A stretch of 33,132 nt of DNA, from NCBI GenBank assembly GCA_050012535.1, contig JBEKGZ010000006.1, positions 1 through 33,132 on the forward strand. Reading direction: 5' to 3'. Under the pieces are notes generated by a model. The model had not been told where the DNA came from and did no database searches. It saw nothing but the letters and a program-made list of their open reading frames with translations. The DNA comes from CAVPLU01 sp050012535. GTDB lineage: Archaea > Thermoproteota > Bathyarchaeia > 40CM-2-53-6. Position 1 is the stretch's first letter; each line of letters starts with the position of its first letter. This document shows, piece by piece, positions 23,211 through 30,264 of this stretch. A program made the position numbers and the translations under genes.

Positions 23211-24146
23211 ATGTCTGCTGAACAGATAGGTGAGCTGATACGATCACTTCAGCCGGCAGACCTGCGAATTCTGCTGGGTGCCGAATTGGGGATGGCGAGT
23301 CGCGAGTATGTCCCGGTCTCGCGCATCGTTCGGTATGCGAACCTACTGGAAGAGGAAGTCGGGAAACGGTTGCCCGATCTTGTGGACAAGCGTCTCCTTG
23401 CATCTGGCAGCATGCGAGCACTAGGATACGCAGGTTTCCGACTGACCTTTCTCGGCTATGACTGCCTGGCCTTGAACGCTTTGGTCAAAAGGGGTATTGT
23501 GGAAGCACTCGGTAGTCCGCTTGGCGTAGGAAAGGAATCTGACGTTTACGACGCTAAGGGAAGGAGAGATACTAGGATTGCTCTCAAGTTCCATCGTTTG
23601 GGGAGAATAAGTTTCCGTCAGACCAGACGAACAAGGGGGTATGTCGCCGAAAGGGCTCACACATCCTGGATATATCAGGCGAGAATGGCGGCAACACGTG
23701 AGTTCTCAGCTATGAAGCGCGCGAGTCGTGCTAGAGTTCCGGTGCCTAGGCCCATAGGTCAGAATCGGCATCTCGTTGCAATGGGCATGTTCGAAGGATC
23801 AGAACTCTCACGAATCAAAGTCATGCCAGAACCTGCGAGTACGCTGCGACGCATTCTGCTCAAGTTGAGGCTATTGTTCTGTGACGCTCGGCTCGTTCAC
23901 GGTGACCTGAGCGAGTACAACATCTTAATGGCTGAGTCAGGCCAATTCGTGTTCATAGATTGGCCTCAGAGCGTTGCGACAAGCGATCCTGGAGCCAACG
24001 AGCTCCTGACGCGGGATGTCTCAAATCTCGTGAAGTTCTTCGCAAGAAGGCACAGCGTCTTCGTTCCGGTTCAAGAAGCACTGGACTTTGTGAAAGCCAA
24101 AAAGAGAAATCTTGGCCGAATCCAGACAAGGAATCCGCACGCCTAG
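23211..24146 (+). CDS. rio2: Rio2 family atypical serine kinase/ATPase
   Basis: Ribosome-maturation kinase of 311 aa acting in the last steps of small-subunit assembly. The N-terminal winged helix (about 1-85) is characteristic of Rio2 and absent in Rio1. Kinase part: flexible P-loop GVGKESDVYDA (about 105-115), Lys126 in IALKFHRLGRISF, the loop LVHGDLSEYNIL with catalytic Asp232 and Asn237, and FIDWPQSVATSDPGA with metal-binding Asp250. The length is typical for archaea. The ATG at 23211 is clear. Its last four bases overlap the end of the convergent acetyltransferase gene. Confidence 0.96.
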   Translation: MSAEQIGELIRSLQPADLRILLGAELGMASREYVPVSRIVRYANLLEEEVGKRLPDLVDKRLLASGSMRALGYAGFRLTFLGYDCLALNALVKRGIVEALGSPLGVGKESDVYDAKGRRDTRIALKFHRLGRISFRQTRRTRGYVAERAHTSWIYQARMAATREFSAMKRASRARVPVPRPIGQNRHLVAMGMFEGSELSRIKVMPEPASTLRRILLKLRLLFCDARLVHGDLSEYNILMAESGQFVFIDWPQSVATSDPGANELLTRDVSNLVKFFARRHSVFVPVQEALDFVKAKKRNLGRIQTRNPHA

Positions 24147-24985
24147 CCCTTGTCAAGGAATCCAAGCGCACCTATTGCGGGGCCAATCAGTATTGGCTCC
24201 AGTCGCGCGTAACTCATCACGACACCCTTTTTCTCTAGCCTAAAACCGAGACGCTCCGCCGTCTCCGCGACGGTGGGACCTGACGCGGGAGCGGACATCT
24301 CAAGGGGCCACTTCTCAGTTCGAGCGATCGAAGAACTGAGTAGCACTCCTATGGATTCCTCATTCATCTCTTCACAGACCAAGGGGCCTATCTCGGAACT
24401 ATCTTGGTACTGCTTGACAACTGAGTACCCGGATACTCCGGCCTCGTTGGCGATCCAGGCCCAGCCTTCTGGGAACTCGCGGTGGAGTCGTGTGAGAAGC
24501 TTACTTCTATCGGCTCCAAAGGCGCGCTTATCCAAGCGAAGAATCTGACGAAGTGGGATCTTTTCGGTTGTCTTCGTCAAATCGCGTGTGCCATCCGGCA
24601 TTGATAGTGTGGCGAAACCGCCTGTTGTCTCGAAACCCAGTCGTTTGTACATCGCTTCGTTCTCTGGATAAGAGTACAGGCCAATCCTCTTGACATGTAT
24701 GCGTAGGAGGTATTTCACAGCGGATTGCACCAAATCGCTTCCTATTCCAGCGCCGCGGTGTTTTCCGCTGACCACAACATTTCCGATCCAGCCGGCATTG
24801 CTACCGTACGAGACGGTTGTCGTCAGCCCAATGGGTTCGCCGCCCATCGTAGCAACCAGACACCCCTTGGGTTGAAGTGCCATCATTCTCTTCAGGTCAC
24901 GCGCCCCGAACCCCCAGCGTTCTTCGGCCGTTAACGCGAGTATTGAGCGAAAGTCAGTCGTCTTCACCTGTCGAATTCGCAGCAA
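24143..24985 (-). CDS. GNAT N-acetyltransferase, YitH-like two-domain type
   Basis: A 280-aa protein. The N-terminal GNAT domain (about 1-135) shows the acetyl-CoA motif GNVVVSGKHRGAGIGSDLV (RGAGIG around 77-82) and EAMYKRLGFETTGGFATLSM. The C-terminal domain (about 140-280) begins IPLRQILRLDKRAFGADRSKLL, contains GYSVVKQYQDSSEIGPLV, and ends with TAERLGFRLEKKGVVMSYARLEP. This is the architecture of YitH/Acetyltransf_18-type enzymes. The substrate is unknown. The ATG at 24985 is the natural start. Convergent with rio2, with a 4-base overlap; it lies 18 bases after asnS on the same strand, so co-transcription with asnS is possible. Confidence 0.86.
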   Translation of the reverse strand: MLRIRQVKTTDFRSILALTAEERWGFGARDLKRMMALQPKGCLVATMGGEPIGLTTTVSYGSNAGWIGNVVVSGKHRGAGIGSDLVQSAVKYLLRIHVKRIGLYSYPENEAMYKRLGFETTGGFATLSMPDGTRDLTKTTEKIPLRQILRLDKRAFGADRSKLLTRLHREFPEGWAWIANEAGVSGYSVVKQYQDSSEIGPLVCEEMNEESIGVLLSSSIARTEKWPLEMSAPASGPTVAETAERLGFRLEKKGVVMSYARLEPILIGPAIGALGFLDKG

Positions 24986-25003
24986 GAGATTTTCGCCAAT
25001 TCA

Positions 25004-26305
25004 CTATGGGCGGAGCCGGTTCATGAGTCTCGGAAAAGCTGCAGCGTCGCGAATATGTTTCAGCTTGCATATCCATGTGAGCGTACGCTCGATGCCCATT
25101 CCGAATCCTGAGTGAGGTACTGTGCCGTATTTTCTCAGGTCAAGATACCAAGAGTAATCTTTCGGGTTCAAATGCTCCTCATCGATTCGGTGCATGAGTT
25201 GCTCGTAGTCATGGATGCGTTGTCCCCCGCCTGTGATCTCGCCGTAGCCTTCCGGCGCGAGTAGGTCGACCGAAAGGGTGACTTCGGGCCGTTTCGGGTC
25301 AGGCATGTGATAGAATGCCTTGACGCCTTTTGGATAGTGTGTGACAAAGAACGGTGTAGTGAAGTCTTTAGTTAGGATCTTTTCTTGGTTGTATCCGAGG
25401 TCCGTGCCCCATTTGAATGACGAATCAGCTTTCTGGATCAGTTCAATGGCTTTGTCATACGTGATTGTCGGCAACGGTGGCTTCAGGCTGGTCAGTTCGT
25501 CGGGGTCACGTCCGAGTTCTTTGAGTTCTTCGGGGGCCTGAGCTGCCACCTCATGACAGATATGCAAGAGGAGTCCTTCCTCGACCTTGATGAGACCTTC
25601 GAGATCTAGCCACGGTTCCTCGAGTTCCAGCTGCCAGAATTCCGTCAAGTGGCGTCTCGTTCTTGATTTTTCGGCGCGGAAGGACGGTGCGAGTGTGTAG
25701 ATCTTTCCTAGGCTCGCTATCATCGCTTCAGCATATAGTTGCCAGCTCTGTGTAAGGTAAGCCTTCTCATCGAAGTACTTGACCTCAAATAGCGTCGAGC
25801 CTCCCTCCACGGCTGCAGAGACGAGGATCGGGACTTGGACCTCCATGTAGCCGTGCTCTTTCAGCCAACGTCGGGATTCGTCGATCACAAGAGCTCTCAC
25901 TCTGAGAATCGTCTGCATCTTCTTGCTACGGATCCAGAAATGTCGATTGTCAAGTAGGAACTCGGGGCCATGATATTTCTTGGCAATCGGGAAGTCCTCA
26001 AGCGAACGATGAAGCACCAGCACATCTGTTATGCGGAGTTCGTATCCTCGGGGGGCTCGCGGGTCTCGAACAACTTCGCCCTCAAGCTCCACAGTCGACT
26101 CCAGCGGAAGCGCCTCGATTTCGCTGAACTTCTCCCCAAGTTGGTCTTTCTTTGCAGTGCACTGTAGGAAACCCGTGCCGTCTCTGATGATGAGGAACAG
26201 GATTCCTCCACTCGATCGTCTGTTGTGCAACCATCCTCTGAGCTTGACTCGAGTGGAATCAGTATCTCCAGCAAGGATCTTTCGAACTACGACAAAGTCA
26301 GTCAC
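25004..26305 (-). CDS. asnS: Asparaginyl-tRNA synthetase
   Basis: Class IIb synthetase of 433 aa that charges tRNA(Asn). The N-terminal OB fold (VKLRGWLHNRRSSGGILFLIIRDGTGFLQC) is followed by the catalytic core. Asn specificity is shown by VSAAVEGGSTLFEVKYFDEKAYLTQSWQLYAEAMI; AspRS would have QSPQ in place of QSWQ. Motif 2 is FRAEKSRTRRHLTEFWQLELE and motif 3 is GFGMGIERTLTWI. Its presence with GatDE suggests that Asn-tRNA is made directly while Gln-tRNA is made by amidation. The start is GTG at 26305; a TATA-like GCTTTAACTC near 26380 on the minus strand would leave a leader of about 50 bases. Confidence 0.95.
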   Translation of the reverse strand: MTDFVVVRKILAGDTDSTRVKLRGWLHNRRSSGGILFLIIRDGTGFLQCTAKKDQLGEKFSEIEALPLESTVELEGEVVRDPRAPRGYELRITDVLVLHRSLEDFPIAKKYHGPEFLLDNRHFWIRSKKMQTILRVRALVIDESRRWLKEHGYMEVQVPILVSAAVEGGSTLFEVKYFDEKAYLTQSWQLYAEAMIASLGKIYTLAPSFRAEKSRTRRHLTEFWQLELEEPWLDLEGLIKVEEGLLLHICHEVAAQAPEELKELGRDPDELTSLKPPLPTITYDKAIELIQKADSSFKWGTDLGYNQEKILTKDFTTPFFVTHYPKGVKAFYHMPDPKRPEVTLSVDLLAPEGYGEITGGGQRIHDYEQLMHRIDEEHLNPKDYSWYLDLRKYGTVPHSGFGMGIERTLTWICKLKHIRDAAAFPRLMNRLRP

Positions 26306-26430
26306 ACAATTGCACCTTCTTTGTAGAGTGGACGCGGTTGTAGGGGTAACACTTCAAACGAGCGAGAACTAGTCCGAGTTAAAGCGCTCACCTATCATCG
26401 CGCGCACCGTGAGCTATCTGCAGACCAGAC

Positions 26431-26441
26431 GATATTTAAAC
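26431..26441. promoter_or_regulatory. Strong TATA element between asnS and the queD operon
   Basis: GATATTTAAAC reads as a TATA box rightward (start near 26462, giving queD a leader of about 160 bases) and as TTTAAATATC leftward towards asnS. It is the strongest TATA-like match in the 26306-26622 gap. Confidence 0.45.
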
Positions 26442-26486
26442 GGTAGCATACGGGAAAGCACGCATCCTAGAATCGCCTCCTTTTTA

Positions 26487-26611
26487 TGAATGCGACAGCG
26501 AGCGCATTCCCTACCCTTGATGCAATTGCTGTTTTTACGAGCATTCCGCAAGAGAACTCTTTTTACGCTCGGAGGGAGACAACCCCTCGGTGTTCTGACA
26601 ACCATCTTTGA
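26487..26611 (+). CDS. Candidate 41-aa leader ORF before queD
   Basis: An ATG ORF starting about 25 bases after the transcription start predicted from the TATA element at 26431. Its product begins MNATASAFPTLDAIAVF and ends PRCSDNHL. Its stop codon overlaps the first possible queD start (TTG 26608) and lies 12 bases before the preferred one, so translation could be coupled. No family is recognised. The inverted repeat at 26488-26509 covers its start, so the region may act as RNA rather than as a gene. Confidence 0.22.
26488..26509 (+). promoter_or_regulatory. Perfect 7-bp inverted repeat in the queD leader
   Basis: GAATGCG (26488-26494) and CGCATTC (26503-26509) with an 8-base loop, directly after TTTTTA. 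A further short stem (GAGGG with CCCTC, about 26570-26587) sits nearer the gene. TTTTTA recurs at 26481, 26532 and 26560. A structured leader that senses a preQ0-related compound is speculation; simple operator or terminator roles are as likely. Confidence 0.3.
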
Positions 26612-26622
26612 TAGGTGATCTT

Positions 26623-26979
26623 GTGTTCAGAATAAGAGTCGAAGATGACTTCGATGCTTCGCACATAATCCCCGGTCATCCGGGGAAATGCAAGAATCTT
26701 CACGGCCACACATACCGTGTCGAGGTGTTTGTGAAAGGCGATAAGCTGGACAACAACGACATTCTAGAAGGTGCAGATTTCACTCTCCTGAAGAAGAGCC
26801 TTGCCGACATCGTAGCAAAGTATGATCACAAGCACATGAACGACATAATGACCGGGAACCCAACTGCAGAGAACATTTCGATGACGATATTCCGTGAGCT
26901 AGAAGCGTCGTCCATAAATGGATTAGAGAAGGTCCGTGTGTGGGAATCCCCAAGGAGCTATGCTGAGTATTGGGAATGA
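26623..26979 (+). CDS. queD: 6-carboxy-tetrahydropterin synthase (QueD)
   Basis: PTPS-fold enzyme of 118 aa that converts dihydroneopterin triphosphate to 6-carboxy-tetrahydropterin on the way to preQ0. The zinc histidines are visible: DASHII (His14) and LHGHTY (His27, His29). The catalytic Cys23 sits in GKCKNLHGH, the CxxxHGH pattern that marks QueD rather than sepiapterin-forming PTPS. Later motifs are YDHKHMND and NPTAENISMTIF (catalytic Glu). The frame opens with TTG at 26608, but GTG at 26623 with AGGTGAT just before it gives the usual MFRIRVEDDFDASH start. The stop overlaps the folE ATG as ATGA. Confidence 0.92.
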   Translation: MFRIRVEDDFDASHIIPGHPGKCKNLHGHTYRVEVFVKGDKLDNNDILEGADFTLLKKSLADIVAKYDHKHMNDIMTGNPTAENISMTIFRELEASSINGLEKVRVWESPRSYAEYWE

Positions 26980-27548
26980 AGTCCGAAGTGGATCACCGAC
27001 AGACAGCGATTGAGGACCACGTGCGTGAAGTCCTCAAGATACTCAAGGTTGATGTGACTGCTGAACAATTTCGAGAGACGCCCAAGAGAATCGCTAGAAT
27101 GGCTTTCGAACTGCTCGCAGGAATGGACGAGAAGAACGAACCAAAGCTGACCCTGTTTGAGAATTCCGGATATCGGGATATCCTGATTGTTAAGGACATT
27201 CCTTTCTATTCACTGTGTGCCCACCACATTCTACCGATGTTTGGCCACGTCTCGGTCGCTTATGTTCCGGGCAAGAAGATTGTAGGTTTGTCAAAGCTGC
27301 CACGCATAGTGAAGTTCTTCTCAGCGCGGTTGCAGGTCCAAGAAGACTTCACAAAGGAACTTGCGGACTATCTCCATAAGAAGCTGGGAGCACGAGGAGT
27401 ATTCGTCATAGTGAAAGCCAGGCACTTGTGCATGGAGATGCGTGGTGCAAAAACTCATGACGCAGAGACCCTGTCTAGTGCGGTACGTGGCGTCTTTGAC
27501 ACTAACGCGTCGACAAAGGCAGAAGCGCTAAGATTGATGACGACTTGA
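26976..27548 (+). CDS. folE: GTP cyclohydrolase I (FolE, type IA)
   Basis: A 190-aa enzyme that converts GTP to dihydroneopterin triphosphate, the substrate of QueD. Zinc ligands are seen in LCAHHILPMFGHVSVAYVP (Cys81, His83/84) and RHLCMEMRGAKTHDAETLSS (Cys152). The substrate-binding signature is GLSKLPRIVKFFSARLQVQED. This is the bacterial/eukaryotic-type GCYH-IA family, whereas many archaea use MptA or FolE2-type enzymes. The ATG at 26976 overlaps the queD stop (ATGA) and its own stop overlaps the queC start (TTGA), so the three genes form one translationally linked operon. Confidence 0.95.
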   Translation: MKSEVDHRQTAIEDHVREVLKILKVDVTAEQFRETPKRIARMAFELLAGMDEKNEPKLTLFENSGYRDILIVKDIPFYSLCAHHILPMFGHVSVAYVPGKKIVGLSKLPRIVKFFSARLQVQEDFTKELADYLHKKLGARGVFVIVKARHLCMEMRGAKTHDAETLSSAVRGVFDTNASTKAEALRLMTT

Positions 27549-28186
27549 CCATAGACAGCGCCGTTGTCTTGCTCTCAGGCGGATTGGATTCTACCGTGGC
27601 CCTTTGGTGGGCAAGGAAGAAATGGAAGATCTACGCTCTGACATTCAAGTACGGAAAGCTGAACTCGAATGAAGTGAGATCAGCGAAGAGGCTCGCCAAG
27701 AGAGCAGGAGTTGCTCGCCATTTCGTGGTTGACGTACGGTTCCTCAAGCAACTGTCGGAGTTGAGAAAACGCCTAGCAAATCAAGGGCTTGATGTAGGCT
27801 CCTTTCCTCCAAGTTACGTTCCTGGCCGAAACACTACCTTTCTTGGCGTTGCCGCTCACTATGCGGAGATCTACAACGCAAAGCACATTATTACAGGCCA
27901 CATTGGACGTGACCCATTCCCTGATTCAAAGCCCGCCTATATCAGAGCAATGAACAATGCACTTTCACAGGCAAGTTGGCTTCGCGGGAAACGCGGCCCT
28001 GACATCACGACGCCTTTCGAACGATCAAAGAAGGAAGATGTGGTCAGACTGGCCCTCAGGCTAGAGGTTCCTTTGAACTTAACTTGGAGCTGCCACAGGA
28101 ATGGGAAGAGGCCTTGTGGAAAATGTCAGGGCTGTCTAGACAGAACCAGAGCGCTTGACATGTTTGGATCCGGTGTCAGGCTTTGA
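27545..28186 (+). CDS. queC: 7-cyano-7-deazaguanine synthase (QueC)
   Basis: Makes preQ0 from 7-carboxy-7-deazaguanine, ammonia and ATP; in archaea preQ0 is inserted into tRNA for archaeosine. The PP-loop is VVLLSGGLDSTVALWWA (SGGLDS at 11-16). The middle shows YVPGRNTTFLGVAAHYAE, ITGHIGRDPFPD and TPFERSKKEDVVRLAL. The zinc site is SCHRNGKRPCGKCQGC (Cys183, 191, 194, 197). 213 aa, normal. The start is TTG overlapping the folE stop. QueE, the radical-SAM enzyme between QueD and QueC, is not in this window, nor are TGT or the archaeosine synthase. Confidence 0.95.
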   Translation: MTIDSAVVLLSGGLDSTVALWWARKKWKIYALTFKYGKLNSNEVRSAKRLAKRAGVARHFVVDVRFLKQLSELRKRLANQGLDVGSFPPSYVPGRNTTFLGVAAHYAEIYNAKHIITGHIGRDPFPDSKPAYIRAMNNALSQASWLRGKRGPDITTPFERSKKEDVVRLALRLEVPLNLTWSCHRNGKRPCGKCQGCLDRTRALDMFGSGVRL

Positions 28187-28207
28187 ATTGGGATTAAGCA
28201 GCCGGCT

Positions 28208-28966
28208 CTATCTCATTACTGTCCCGCCATCAACGACTACAATCTGGCCGTTGACAGCCGAGGCAAAGTCGGATGCAAGGAACGCGATGACAGTTGCCAC
28301 CTCTTCTGGTTCTATGAGCCTCTGAAGTGGCGATTCCATCTCGTACTGTGCCCTCTCTTCGCTTGGGAGGCCATCTAGCCATTTGGTTCTGACGTTCCCG
28401 GGAGCCACAGCGTTAGCGCGAACGTACGGTTTGTACTCCAGTGCCAGGCTCTTCACCAGTGCTCCGACGCCAGACTTTGCCACCGAGAATAGTCCCCCGC
28501 GGTCGTGTCCAGAGAACACAGGGGAAGAACACATCAAAACCACCGAGCCTTTTTTCTGCTCCACCATGTAAGGCACTGCGGATTTGCACAAATGAAACGT
28601 CCCCTTGAGGTCGTTGTCGAGGACGGCTCCCCATTCATCTTCAGTAATATCGACCATCCGCTTCTCCCAAATATCACTGGACCAAAAGCCGTGAACTGCG
28701 GCCAAGCAGTCTATTCTACCGAACGTCTTGTGGGATTCGCCGATGAATTCCTGAACATCCTCTTGATCTGTTACATCAACGCGTCGGCTAAGAGTTTCCG
28801 CTCCAAGGTCTTCACATGCTTTCGTGATCTCTTTTGCTCTGTCTGTCCCAGAGCGATAGCCGAGGACAAGTTTTGCGCCTTCTCTTGCCAAGAGCTTCGC
28901 CGTGGCGCCGCCTATTCCTCCTGTAGCACCAGTTATGACCACTACTGTCCCATCGAATAGCCTCAT
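28208..28966 (-). CDS. Short-chain dehydrogenase/reductase-like protein lacking the catalytic Tyr
   Basis: Rossmann-fold SDR of 252 aa. The nucleotide motif TGATGGIG (12-19), RVDVTD, Asn118 and PGNVRT with a terminal VNGQIVVVDGG are all typical of classical SDRs. The active site is not: where YxxxK is expected the sequence is GGLFSVAKSG, so Phe160 replaces the catalytic Tyr while Lys164 and Ser147/148 remain. The usual NNAG stretch is AAVHG. I checked the codon (TTC) by reading the minus strand directly. It may bind NAD(P)(H) without redox activity or use another acid. The ATG at 28966 is clear. It is convergent with queC. Confidence 0.88.
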   Translation of the reverse strand: MRLFDGTVVVITGATGGIGGATAKLLAREGAKLVLGYRSGTDRAKEITKACEDLGAETLSRRVDVTDQEDVQEFIGESHKTFGRIDCLAAVHGFWSSDIWEKRMVDITEDEWGAVLDNDLKGTFHLCKSAVPYMVEQKKGSVVLMCSSPVFSGHDRGGLFSVAKSGVGALVKSLALEYKPYVRANAVAPGNVRTKWLDGLPSEERAQYEMESPLQRLIEPEEVATVIAFLASDFASAVNGQIVVVDGGTVMR

Positions 28967-29070
28967 TGGACAATCAACCCTTCGATAACCGATGTCAATA
29001 CACTGTGCTCTACAAGCTGAGATATGATGTCTACTGTTTGCGCCCGGCCTTCGTTTATCGGATCCGTTCT

Positions 29071-29080
29071 GTTAATAGCC
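29071..29080 (+). promoter_or_regulatory. TATA-like element before the coiled-coil gene
   Basis: GTTAATAGCC lies about 26 bases upstream of the GTG at 29101, so the message would be leaderless. Confidence 0.35.
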
Positions 29081-29100
29081 TGAAAGGGTAACATGGTAGT

Positions 29101-29697
29101 GTGCGAGGGGCCATATTGTCCAAAGAAGAAGATTCCGATCTGAAGGGACTCGCCGAGATGAAAGCATACCTGGAGAAGAAGATCTCGGACTCTGAACACG
29201 AGACCGAGCAACTAAGATCGTTTTTGCGAGCGGTCGACTCAGTTCTCGCGGAGAAGAGCTTCAGACGCGTCAAAATCCCCTCGGAGGCTCAGGCAGCTTC
29301 TGCACCAGAGATGCCTGAGGGAAAGGAGAGGCAGACGAGCGAGGTCTGGCCAATAACGACACCTGAGGGAGTCCATCTGGCGGATCTTCAAATAACCGAA
29401 TCTGAACTTGTGCTCGTTCCGGATCCGAACGCTAGGTACGATGTGACGTCTCCACCCCTGCGAGCGTTTCTCGTGGCACGTGTTCTCGACCCCATCCACA
29501 TGAAAGATGAAGAGTTAACGCGAGCAGGCCAACTAGGTCCCGATAGGGGCTTGACATACGAGGTAGTCGAGGACGGTGGCGCCTTGAAGTCCTTGCGAGT
29601 ACGAAACTATGGAGATCAGAGAAGGCTGACAGAACTAAGAAATGCCATGCGGTGGACCGTTCGCCGCATGTACGAGAAAACCCTTCAGACGCGGTGA
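29101..29697 (+). CDS. Hypothetical protein with N-terminal coiled coil
   Basis: A 198-aa soluble protein of unknown function. Residues about 10-52 form a charged coiled-coil-like helix (KGLAEMKAYLEKKISDSEHETEQLRSFLRAVDSVL). A short Pro/Glu-rich linker follows. The domain from about 80 to 198 starts VWPITTPEGVHLADLQITESELVLVPDP and ends with a basic helix RLTELRNAMRWTVRRMYEK. There are no cysteines and no enzyme motif. This plan, a helix then a small alpha/beta domain, recurs in conserved TACK hypotheticals, but I cannot name a family. The GTG at 29101 fits the TATA element; a TTG at 29116 is an alternative. Confidence 0.7.
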   Translation: MRGAILSKEEDSDLKGLAEMKAYLEKKISDSEHETEQLRSFLRAVDSVLAEKSFRRVKIPSEAQAASAPEMPEGKERQTSEVWPITTPEGVHLADLQITESELVLVPDPNARYDVTSPPLRAFLVARVLDPIHMKDEELTRAGQLGPDRGLTYEVVEDGGALKSLRVRNYGDQRRLTELRNAMRWTVRRMYEKTLQTR

Positions 29698-29724
29698 CTG
29701 AATCGCAAGAGAACTTGGCTCCGC

Positions 29725-29743
29725 TACCCTAGGTGATTTCATC
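29725..29743. repeat. 19-bp direct repeat, copy 1
   Basis: TACCCTAGGTGATTTCATC; differs by one base from the copy at 29991-30009, 266 bases away. The two copies bracket the small four-cysteine gene. Read on the minus strand, both copies contain GATGARATCACCTAG, which in copy 2 is the end of a reading frame (Asp-Glu-Ile-Thr-stop). Confidence 0.6.
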
Positions 29744-29796
29744 CTTATTCATTTATGAGAGTTTGCGCGGGAAATACATACTACTGGGTTCAGGTA

Positions 29797-29949
29797 TCAC
29801 TCGCGGGACCCTATCGACTTGACCGAGTCGAGTAGTTCTCCGACCTCCCCAGCCAGCACCCGTACCGCGCAGTCCAAGGAATCGGACACATACCACTGAC
29901 AGTTGGCGTGTTTGCACTCGGCCCCTGCTAGTAGTGGACAGATTGCCAT
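29797..29949 (-). CDS. Small four-cysteine protein (50 aa)
   Basis: A short gene easily missed by length cut-offs. The product reads MAICPLLAGAECKHANCQWY, then VSDSLDCAVRVLAGEVGELL and a short polar end. Cys4, 12, 17 and 27 form the pattern CP-x6-C-x4-C-x-W-x7-CA. This resembles small archaeal/viral CPx...CxW...CAI proteins that probably hold a zinc or Fe-S site. GAGGTGA lies 7 bases before the ATG, a strong ribosome site. It follows the 66-aa gene at 29995-30195 by 45 bases on the same strand, suggesting a two-gene unit. The function is unknown. Confidence 0.6.
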   Translation of the reverse strand: MAICPLLAGAECKHANCQWYVSDSLDCAVRVLAGEVGELLDSVKSIGSRE

Positions 29950-29990
29950 TTCTTCATCACCTCATCCTCGGGTCGTTCATACCGCTCAAA

Positions 29991-30009
29991 TACCCTAGGT
30001 GATCTCATC
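29991..30009. repeat. 19-bp direct repeat, copy 2
   Basis: TACCCTAGGTGATCTCATC; the second copy of the repeat at 29725-29743. It contains the stop codon of the small gene that ends at 29995. Confidence 0.6.
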
Positions 30010-30195
30010 TGTCGTCGTATCTGAGAGTGCTATCATCGCGGCGATTATCAGGTATGACGGGTTTCGCGTATTGAAGGTTACGTAGTCGGAAGTTACTTCG
30101 TCTTTCGGTGCCCACGTCGTTTGCCGTGTGGTCCATGCATTGGGCCATGTGGTCGGCGACGCCCTCTTGCCGGTCTCTTCTTTGACAATATGCAT
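29995..30195 (-). CDS. Hypothetical 66-aa protein
   Basis: A small ORF starting MHIVKEETGKRASPTTWPNAW and ending NPSYLIIAAMIALSDTTTDEIT; the last third is hydrophobic before an acidic tail. There is no known motif. The support is positional: a TATA-like GTCTAAAATG at 30221-30230 (minus strand) puts the transcription start 0-4 bases from the ATG, as in leaderless archaeal genes, and the four-cysteine gene follows on the same strand. A 72-aa frame at 30005-30223 overlaps it and looks less likely. Confidence 0.4.
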   Translation of the reverse strand: MHIVKEETGKRASPTTWPNAWTTRQTTWAPKDEVTSDYVTFNTRNPSYLIIAAMIALSDTTTDEIT

Positions 30196-30220
30196 CGAAA
30201 CAGTGCTGCGACTCCGCTCG

Positions 30221-30230
30221 CATTTTAGAC
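30221..30230 (-). promoter_or_regulatory. TATA box of the two small genes
   Basis: On the minus strand the sequence reads GTCTAAAATG, about 26 bases before 30199, close to the ATG at 30195. Confidence 0.35.
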
Positions 30231-30264
30231 TTGCTAAGTGCTTGTGACGTGCCGAAAAATGCTG

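Noticed and set aside
26414..26605. 63-aa minus-strand ORF with ECARC between asnS and queD
   Set aside because: It covers promoter-like AT-rich elements and has no ribosome site; the Cys residues are scattered and no domain fits.
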